Shown here: piece after piece, positions 9,063-16,831 of the stretch
Layout: the number at the start of each line of letters is the position of its first letter
Numbering within the stretch: the stretch's first letter is position 1
Assembly: GCA_001598975.1 (NCBI GenBank)
Contig: BBXU01001501.1
Location: 1 to 18,627 of the forward strand
Length of the DNA stretch: 18,627 nucleotides
Direction: 5' to 3'
Source of the DNA: Parachlorella kessleri
Lineage: Eukaryota; Chlorophyta; Trebouxiophyceae; Chlorellales; Chlorellaceae
The notes under the pieces: generated by a model
What the model was told of the DNA's origin: nothing
Database searches by the model: none
The model's input: only the letters and a program-made list of their open reading frames with translations
Program-made: the position numbers and the translations under genes

Positions 9063-12000
9063 ATGCTGTTGGCACGGATGGCGTGCCAGAGCTGGCGTCA
9101 GGCTCACCTGCTTACCATAGCACGGAATGTGCGTAAGCTCTCCATCATCTGCCCCAGCGTTACGGGCCCACCTGGAGCATCTAGGCGCTTGAAGCTAGGC
9201 AGCCCACTCCGGCAGCAGCGAGCAGTTCTTGGCCCAGCTTGCGCACTCAGCACGACTGCGACGGCGGCTGAAATAGATGGGATCGAAGATGCCCCTGCTG
9301 CTGCCGGGTCGGTGCTGGAACAGCAACTCACCTGGCCAGGGCGTACACATGGCTGCGGCAGCGTTGGGGAGGGGGATATCGCAGAGCACTTGACAGTATG
9401 TGGCTGGGTGGACCGCTACCGCAACCTTGGCGGCATCCTGTTCCTGGACATAAGGGACCACACAGGCATCGTGCAGGTGGGAATAGCGGTGGGGGTCAGT
9501 TAGGCTGGTGGGACTGATGGCTGTTGCGGGACTGATGCATGCTACCGCTACATGGTGCTCTTGCTATTCTTGTGAAAAGCTTGACCGTGGTACCCAATGT
9601 GCCTAGGTTATTCCTTCTGGGGTGCATGAGTTCATCACTTGAGATGACGATCAGGTCTGCCTGAGGCGGTAGTTCACATGCAACTGCACAAGAGCAGTGC
9701 CAAAGCTCGGCAGTCCCAGATTATGATCACCCACCTCATGCGGCTCTGCCTGCCTGCAGCAGGTGGTGGACCCCCACTGCAGGCAGCGAGCCAAGCCAAG
9801 GACGGAGCAGTCCCAGCTATTATCACCCACTACATCACCCAACCTCATGGTGCACTGCCTGCCTGCAGGTGGTGGTGGATCCCCAGCAGCAGCCAGAGGT
9901 CCACGTCAAGGCGTAGCAGTACATCTTGTCGTCCCACCCTTACATCACCAACCCCATGCTGCAGTGCCTGCCTGCAGGTGGTGGTGGATCCCCAGCAGCA
10001 GCCAGAGGTCCACGCCAAAGCCGTAGCAGTCCCAGCTATTATCTCTCACTACATCACCCACGACATGTTGCAAGTCCTGCAGGTGGTTGTGGATCCCCAG
10101 CAGCAGCCAGAGGTCCACGCTAAGGCGGAGCGCCTCCGTGGCGAGTGGGTGGTCAGCGTCAGCGGCAAGTTGCGTGCGCGGCAGGACCCCAACCCACGGC
10201 TGAGGACCGGGGCGGTGGAGCTGGTGCCGAGTGACATCAAGGTGCGGTCCCAGCACACATGCTGTGCTGGGTTTGGCGGTCTCACTGTAGGGTGGTCCTT
10301 GGCTTATGAGTAATGCCTTCTCACTCTCAATTCCCAATGAGAAAGCGAGAGAAAGCTGACGGCACTACTTGTGTGTCCAAGCTTGTCTATGAGATGAGAA
10401 TAATTGAGAAGAGCTACTGGGCCTGGCAGCAGGCTGAGCTTTGGCAGCCTTGCGAGATAGCTGCAGCGCAGATTGCAGGAGCAGTGGCTCTTTAGCGAGA
10501 GCCCCCCTCACACAGCTGCCTGTGCAGGTGCTCAATGCCGTCACCCGCAAGCTTCCCTTCCTTGTCAGCCAGTCGGAGGCGGAGGCAGATCCGCCACGAG
10601 AGGAGCTGCGGCTGAGACACAGGGTGCTGGACCTGAGGTACGTACCAGGTGGTGTTTGGGGTAGGTAGTAGGAGGGGCAGTCCACAGCTTGGAGCTATGA
10701 CCAACCCATCCAAGGCTTATCTGGTGCGTTAACTACAAAACTACATGTTGTTGGAGGCAGCCGGACCTAAGGTGCCCCTAAGGGGGATGATGCTTTTTAC
10801 GTGACTGCTGCCGCACTATCGGGTTGGCGCAGTTCATGTTTCATATCTATAGGCAACATGTGGGGCATAAGCCGTGCTGGGTTCCAGGTCGACCAGGCTG
10901 TGATGGTGGCTGCTGGAGGGTGCAGAGAGGCCTGGTGGTGTATGACTGGCCATTAGTTTTCATTACCACAGCGCGCATCATGAGGTTGGAGTGTGATGGG
11001 TGAGGCAGCGTGAGGCGGGGGTGTGGGCGTGGAGCAGGGCGCAGGGGGTGGGTCAAGGGTTTGTTTCCTCCTAGACAGCAACATGAGTGCCATGCCTGTG
11101 GGAGCCCAAGCGCTTGTTGAGCTCCTCCCTCACTGATGATGGTCGCTCTGGACTCCCCCAAGCGTCCATTGTGGGTACTCCCCCCCCCTGTGCAGGCGGC
11201 CCAAGATGGCCGACAACCTGCGGCTGCGGCACCGCATGGTGCGCTGCATCCGCAGATTCCTGGAGGATCAGCACGGCTTCATCGAGGTGGAGACCCCGAT
11301 CCTCACGAGATCCACCCCTGAGGGGGCCAGGGACTACCTGGTGCCGTCCAGGTGGGTTCCTGCTGGGGTAGGCCACATAGATACAGGATCACCTTATGTT
11401 GCATCACCTGGAGTTAGGTTTGAAGCGGTCAAAGGGTCCAGAGGGGTTCCTGCTGGGGTTGGCCAGCTTGATAGCGCTGCACCCATGCGGTGCAATTTCT
11501 GGACCGGGTGTCAAGAGGTCCTGAAGGGTTGGGCGTCATGGAGGCACCGTTCTTGACCCAAGTCCGGGCTTGGTGGCTGCCAGGGACCGCCTGCTGCCTC
11601 TCAGGTGGCTGCAGCTGGGTAGGGCATGTTAAATTCTCATCGGCTTTCGCTTCCCTAGGCCGTTTGGACTTCCAGTTTGGACATGCTGTTCACCATGCGC
11701 TGTGGTGCTGTCTGCGGGCCTTCCTAAGGAGTTAATTACTGCTGCTGTCTGCGGGTTCTCGCTTGGTGGACTCACGGCAGCATGGTCAGGTGGCTGTGTA
11801 TGTGGTTGGGCTTTGACTAGTCTGTGGGTGCTGTACGTCCATGGACATCCAATGCCTATTGCGGTGGGCTTGCAGTTCATCATCTCATTTCATTGTGTTG
11901 CTAGGCTAAACCTAAACCAGGGTGTGGCTGCAGGTTGCAGCCGGGCGACTGGTACGCTCTCCCACAGTCGCCACAGCTTTTTAAGCAGATGCTGATGGTG

Positions 12001-15000
12001 GCCGGCTTTGACCGATACTACCAGGTGAGGTGATGTGAGGGGGCCCTGGGGGGGGAGTGTTTCTCCAGAGGCCCACCCTCAGTGGGTGCACGAAAGAATT
12101 GTTCCAAGCAGTTCTGCATGGGATTCAGGTACAACTGGATGGAGGACCTTGGGGGCCTGAGGTCGGGTGCTGTGCCTGGAGGGGAAGCGGGTCAATCCTT
12201 GCAAGGACAATGATACCATCATAAGTTTCCTAACCGTGGGTTGCATGCCATTCCATATTCACATTCCCCTATCATTGCAATGTGTAGATAGCCCGGTGCT
12301 TCCGGGACGAGGACCTGCGGGCGGACCGGCAGCCGGAGTTCACGCAGCTAGATATGGAGATGGCTTTTATGGACCGCGAGGCTGTGATGAGCCTCATGGA
12401 GCAGCTGATAGCAACCGTGTTTCGAGAGGTGATGCGGGTGGGGAGGTGGGGGATGTAAGGGTAATGTTCTTTTGGGGTGGCCAGGCTTTCTTACACTGCG
12501 AGGCGGTGATGAGCCTCATGGAGCAGCTGATAGCCACTCTCTTCAGAGAGGTGACGCCACGGGGGCGTGGGGGTTTTGTTTTTGGGGGGAGGTTCCAGGC
12601 TTTTTTACACCGCGAGACCGTGATGAGCCTCACGGAGCAGCTGATAGCCACTCTCTTCAGAGAGGTGACGCGGGAGAGATGGTGGCTGAGAGGCAGAGGC
12701 AGGCTGCTTGAGCCGGCTGGCAGTGAGCAGCCTCCTTCCCAAGGTAGACCAATTCTACTAAGCCAGACCTGCAGAAGCTTGTCTGAACAGTGGCTGTCAC
12801 TGAGGACCACTTCGCTTTGCACCCGGCTTACTGACAGTAAACGGCATGGGCAGGCGGCTGGGTGGACTGCATCACACCTCCCTGACCTGTTCTGTGACTG
12901 GTGCTGGTGACTGTGCTCACGCTCGGTCTGACCTGGCTTTGATCAGTTTTGATGAGTCAGTGTCGTGCAGGTGGCTGGCATTGATGTCCAGCTACCGTTG
13001 CAGCGGCTCAGCTACGAAGAGGCAGTGGGCAAGTACGCCTCGGACAAGCCGGACCTGCGCTACGGGCTGGAGATGGCAGATGTGACTGAGGCGGTGCGGG
13101 GCTGCGGCTTCAGGTAGGGATCAGAGGCGTGGGCGGGCATTGGACGCCTTGGCACGTCTTTGGCAATACGAGTTTGGCCGGGGGGTAGGCCTAATCGGCA
13201 TAGAATTGCGTTGGCAAGCATGGGCGGCTTGTATTTTGACCTGGCTGCTGTGCTTTTGGGCAAACGATGGTGGCAGCCATGCAGCCTGCCTTCCTCAGCT
13301 GCAATAGCGATTTGAACAGGTCACCCATGCACTACCATACCCATGCGAGCCCCAGAGTTCGACTCATGTTTCACTTGCCTCAGGCTCTGCAGCACGTGTG
13401 CGCATGCAGGGTGTTTGCCGGGGCGGTGGCTGAGGGCGGCATCGTGAAGGGGATCCGGGTACCCGATGGCCAGAAGGTGTCCAACTCCAGGGTCAAGCCC
13501 AAGGGGGATGTCTCTGGTGGGTTTCCCGTCTCCTTCGGTGCCAGCAAGGTGACCCATGATCACCTCATGCATCCTGAAAACGTGAAGAGTGCTCCAGAGG
13601 TATCTAATCAGAGGCAATGCATGCTTTTCATGACAGTGTCTTCTTCCAGCGTCTGCGACGTTTGTAATCGCGGTGCAGACGAGGCGCAGGCCGCAGGTCC
13701 TGGTGGCCTGGAAGAAGTTGTGCCGGGCCTAGGAGGAGCTGCAGGAGCGCACACGATCACCAAGCGTGCCCAAGGTCTTTGCAACCTGCTCTGTTGAGAT
13801 GCAGATGAGGCGCAGGCAGCAGGGGCGGCTGGGCTGGTGTACATGCGGGTGAAGGAAGGAGGGACTGTGGAGGCAGCTAAGCCGGTGCTGGAGGGCCTCT
13901 CAGCAGAGCAGCAGCAGGCGGTGGTGGCAGCCATGGGCGCCCAGCCGGTAGGTATCAGTTGGTGTTGCCCTTGATGAGGAGTTTCTGGGAGGGAAGCGCT
14001 TGTAGGGCTGCCTAGCGTGCAGTCTGGGGTGGCCATCTGTGTGGGAGGAGGCATGCAGTGGTGGGGGCATAGCCACCCAGCCGTGCAGCTAGCACACGCT
14101 GCTCCTGGCCTGTGGGAAAGCGTTGGGCGAGGGGCGGAGCGGCTGGTAGAATGTCTGGGAGCCAGGGGTGGCATGGGGACAACAAGAAGCGGATTGATGA
14201 GTGTATACCCTCCGCCGTGGAAGGCCAGCTATGTACAGCAGTAGGACACACAGCTTCCTGGAAGGGTTAGAGCTGCAAGGGCCCAAATCGCGCATGACAG
14301 AGGTGGCTTGTCCTGGAAGAGCGGGCAGTGGTGACGGCCGTGTGCACCCTGCTGTTAGCGAAACAGGTTGCCGTCACTGGACCGAAGGGATGAGCGTGTG
14401 ACTGGCCCCCTTACTTGTAACGCAGTGTGCTGGCGATGAGCCTCTCTGAGTGTTGTTGCAGGGCGACCTGTTGCTCTTTGCGGCCGGCAAGCCCAGCACC
14501 GTCAACAAGGCGCTGGACAGGGTGCGGCAGTATCTGGCTCGATCCCTGTCTCTGATCCCCCCGGATGCCCACTCCCTGCTGTGGGTTGTCGACTTTCCCA
14601 TGTTTGAGTGGAACGAGGAGGAGGGAAGGCTGGAAGCACTGCACCACCCCTTCACAGCGCCACACCCTGATGACCTGGCGGTGAGATGACTAAGGATATC
14701 AATCAAGACATGGCTGTGTGGCAGAGTGGCTGGCGGGATGCATCAGCCCTACACGGTTCCGCGTTTGGCAGTATAAGTGGTGTGGTGATGCTGCTCGACT
14801 TGTTCCCTTCCAGCATGGGGGTGCAAAGGCACTGGCCTAAGACCATGTAAATTACTGAATGCATTAAAGTGCTTGCCCTGTTTCAGCGTGGGGACCTGAA
14901 GAATGCCAAGGCGCTGGCCAACAACTATGTACTTAATTCAATACATTAGAATGCTTGCCCTGTTTTCAGCGTGGGGACTTGAAGAATGCCAAGGCGGTGG

Positions 15001-15968
15001 CCTACGACCTTGTCTACAATGGGGTGGAGGTGGGCGGCGGCAGCCTGCGCATCTACAGGTAAGCTGGTGGGATGGCGAGGCTCTACCAAGGACGGCTGGG
15101 GAGAATTGAGTCACACAATGCCTTGCAAGTCGTGCATCCACAGTGGATGGTAGGTGTTGGAAGTTTGGCGAGGGGGTAACCTGTCGTTGGAAGAGAGTGC
15201 CGTGTCCCCAAGTTTTTTCCAGCTCTTTTCTATCAATCCGTCCAGCTTTCACCGGTTTTAATTCACAAGTTTTACTGGCTGCGCGAGGAGCAGGCTCAAG
15301 CCCAGCTTGGTACTTCGCAATCCCCCCATGTGCCACATGCAGGCGCGACATCCAGCAGAAGGTGTTTGAGACCATCGGACTGAGCGAGGAGGAGGCCCGG
15401 GCCAAGTTCGGGTATCTGCTGGACTGCTTTGATCTGGGGGCACCGCCGCATGGAGGTGCGCTGTGCCTTGCTGTGCCCTGCCATGCGGGTACGGTGCCAA
15501 CTTGCCTGCGCTGTGTTGTGCTTGCTGGGACCACGATAAGTTTGGGCGCTCTGCAATAATGATTTGAGGTTGGGGTGTCGGTGCTGAGAGGTGCGCTGTG
15601 CCAGGCCATGCTTTGCTGTAGCTTTGCTCCGCCTTCTTGCATGCATGCCTGGCGTTAGGCTGGGCAGCCAAACCACTTCCTAAGGTATTTTCATTAAGTG
15701 CATATAATTCATAAATAATAATATTTTTCATTTTTGTTCACCTCCTGCAGGCCTGGCATTCGGGCTGGACCGCCTGGCCATGCTGCTGGCCGGCGCCCCT
15801 TCCATTCGCGACGTCATCGCCTTCCCCAAAACGGCGCAGGCGACATGCGCGCTGACCGGGGCACCTGCCACCGTAGCGCAGGATCAGCTAGATACCCTCC
15901 ACCTGGCGGTAGTCAAAGAAAGCAGAAGTAGTGGTAGTGGCAGCAGCGAGAATGGGAAGCCTGCATAG
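9063..15968 (+). CDS. aspS: Aspartyl-tRNA synthetase, bacterial/organellar type
   Basis: Class II aminoacyl-tRNA synthetase charging tRNA-Asp in plastid and/or mitochondrion. Thirteen exons: 9063-9476, 10083-10241, 10528-10637, 11196-11351, 11934-12024, 12288-12428, 12971-13113, 13410-13516, 13805-13947, 14462-14680, 14970-15058, 15343-15455, 15751-15968 (TAG); 700 residues, all phases consistent. The first ~90 residues are Arg-rich with few acids, like an organellar targeting peptide. The OB-fold anticodon domain starts near [12 protein letters not shown] (about 113). Then come [20 protein letters not shown] (motif 1 region), the [11 protein letters not shown] loop (288-298), motif 2 [16 protein letters not shown] (315-330), a GAD-type insertion (about 360-490), and motif 3 FGLDRLAM (632-639). 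The GAD insertion marks the bacterial type; the ending after AFPKTAQA is a Ser/Gly-rich extension. Plant homologues are dual-targeted, which may hold here too. An in-frame ATG at 8880 is an alternative start. Six junctions carry tandem echoes. Confidence 0.95.
9690..10130 (+). repeat. Four-copy tandem array of the AspRS exon 2 acceptor and exon head
   Basis: The unit GCCTGCAG then GTGGTGGTGGATCCCCAGCA begins its exon-like part at 9763 (degenerate), 9869, 9978 and 10083 (the real exon), with periods of 106, 109 and 105 bp. The intron spacer, including GCAGTCCCAG and ATCACCCAC, is repeated too, with a partial extra spacer copy from about 9690. Copy 2 meets TAG after [15 protein letters not shown]. 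Copy 3 runs open into the real exon and is in frame with it, adding 35 codons. Confidence 0.95.
11341..11466 (+). repeat. Echo of the AspRS exon 4 donor, with the splice site destroyed
   Basis: TCCA then GGTGGGTTCCTGCTGGGG (from 11347) recurs at 11437 as TCCA then GAGGGGTTCCTGCTGGGG, a period of 90. In the copy the GT at the splice position reads AG, so it cannot act as a donor. Both are followed by similar GGCCA...GATA sequence. A separate small tandem repeat, GCTGTCTGCGGG at 11707 and 11744, lies later in this intron. Confidence 0.75.
12360..12680 (+). repeat. Three tandem copies of the AspRS exon 6 end and donor
   Basis: The exon end encoding [17 protein letters not shown] plus its GTGATG donor (copy 1, around 12378-12430) is repeated in the intron around 12500-12551 and 12614-12665, periods 122 and 114. 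Copies 2 and 3 read [17 protein letters not shown] and [17 protein letters not shown] with GTGACG donors. They resemble each other more than copy 1, down to the upstream CCAGGCTTT(C/T)TTACAC. Only copy 1 can serve as donor without including a stop: reading on from it reaches TAA within about 10 codons. Confidence 0.92.
13660..13845 (+). repeat. Echo of the AspRS exon 9 acceptor and exon head
   Basis: The real acceptor GATGCAG followed by ATGAGGCGCAGGCAGCAG (exon from 13805) has a copy 126 bp upstream: GGTGCAG followed by ACGAGGCGCAGGCCGCAG (from 13679). The echo keeps the AG and the phase (GAC for GAT, then EAQAAG), but its frame runs to a TGA at 13796, so using it would truncate the enzyme inside the insertion domain. 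Confidence 0.88.
14843..15008 (+). repeat. Two tandem 83-bp copies of the AspRS exon 11 acceptor and exon head
   Basis: TGCTTGCCCTGTTTTCAG then CGTGGGGACTTGAAGAATGC (real exon from 14970) is preceded 83 bp upstream by GTGCTTGCCCTGTTTCAG then CGTGGGGACCTGAAGAATGC (from 14887). Flanking intron sequence (AATTACTGAATGCATTA versus AATTCAATACATTA) is part of the unit. The upstream copy encodes [20 protein letters not shown] and then stops at TAG. Confidence 0.92.
15429..15603 (+). repeat. Echo of the AspRS exon 12 donor
   Basis: The donor region TGGAG then GTGCGCTGTGCC at 15456 recurs 135 bp downstream as GAGAG then GTGCGCTGTGCC at 15591. Upstream flanks also align (TTTGATCTGGGGGCACCG versus TTTGAGGTTGGGGTGTCG), so the copied unit contains exon edge, splice site and intron head. 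The exon part of the copy is well decayed while the donor core is intact. Confidence 0.7.
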
Positions 15969-16831
15969 CAGCACAGTGTCAGCTTAAGGCTGTTGGCAGG
16001 CGGCCAACAGCAATACTGGGCGCTGCCATCGAATGGCAGGCCCTTATTAGTTTGCCATTCGACATCATCGCGGTTTTACCCAGGATTGAGCTGGCGCCTG
16101 CTGCAAGCGAGGCAGGCGCCTGCCAGGGTGGACTGGGATGGGCTATGTACCCTTTGGCAGAGGAGCGGCAGCAGTGGCGGCAGCAGCAGCACCGGCAGCA
16201 GCTAGATGTTCCTCTTCCAGCTGGCAGAGGTTCAGGCGCGCCTAAAACATAGGCGGCAGCGGCGGCACCCGCAGCAGTCGCCTTTAGGGCCTGACGGCCG
16301 TGGCAGCTACATGTTTCCCATCACAGGCATGAAGGAAATATCAGCGCCAGGGGCGGTATCATGAGGTTCCGGGAGACAGGAAGCTCTACCAAGAAGTTTT
16401 GAGCCTTCTCTACTCTGGTATTGTTTATCGCTTCTGAATTGATTTGACTTTCCAGGGAACAATGCAGGGGCATGAGCTGCAGCAGGTTAAACAATGCCTG
16501 CACTGCTGTCCTTTGGAAGGTACACTTTGCATGACTGGCAATGGAGCTGCCATGCTGAGCTGTCACTTGCAACTGCCCAAGCGCTCAGGAGCTTTTAGGC
16601 GTCTCCCCGGCTATCAACGGTGGCAACAACAGAGACAGTTGTTTATTTCTTCTAAGGTTTGACTCTACAGCTTCGGTCCTCAATCCGTGTCACAACTATA
16701 ATACTGGCTGGCAGTGTGCAGCTGGCTACGCAGCCAGCTTCCTGCGACTAGGCGCACTACATACCCTGCCTAGGCGTCAGATTGCCAGCCTTTATCAAAG
16801 CGACTCCATCACAGCTCTTGGCAAATACAAA
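15969..16831. other. Non-coding region between AspRS and the PsbS-like gene
   Basis: I see no convincing protein gene here. The left part is the AspRS 3' UTR with several perfect hairpins and GCA/CGG triplet-rich patches (about 16165-16205 and 16250-16280). No TGTAA is visible, so the AspRS poly(A) site is unresolved. The right part should hold the PsbS-like promoter; CTATAATA at about 16697-16704 is the only TATA-like element. A further perfect inverted repeat, AGCTGGCT (16720-16727) with AGCCAGCT (16732-16739), lies about 95 bases before that gene's start codon. Confidence 0.55.
15989..16120. repeat. Cluster of perfect hairpins just after the AspRS stop codon
   Basis: Three exact inverted repeats follow in about 130 bases: GCTGTTGGC (15989-15997) with GCCAACAGC (16003-16011), loop of 5; TGCCAT (16024-16029) with ATGGCA (16033-16038), loop of 3; and GGCGCCTGC (16093-16101) with GCAGGCGCC (16112-16120), loop of 10. 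TTGCCATTCGA at 16052-16062 could compete as a partner for the second one. The first starts only 20 bases after the stop codon. Confidence 0.65.

Noticed and set aside
8835..9107. HAT/TPR gene start at the ATG at 9107 (minus strand)
   Set aside because: It would overlap the start of the divergent AspRS coding region; the ATG at 8834 gives a more transit-like N-terminus. Not fully excluded.
9690..10130. Regular ~107-bp repeats resembling a CRISPR-like array
   Set aside because: The repeats cover an exon head and acceptor site, spacers are themselves repeated rather than unique, and the gene is nuclear and intron-rich. It is a tandem duplication.
11602..11625. Possible echo of the AspRS exon 5 acceptor (AGGTGGCTGCAGCTGGG)
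   Set aside because: The match to the real acceptor region is short and imperfect; GGCTGCAG is common in these introns.
15993..16252. Small ORFs after the AspRS stop
   Set aside because: They consist of hairpin sequence and GCA/CGG triplet runs and show no domain or start context.
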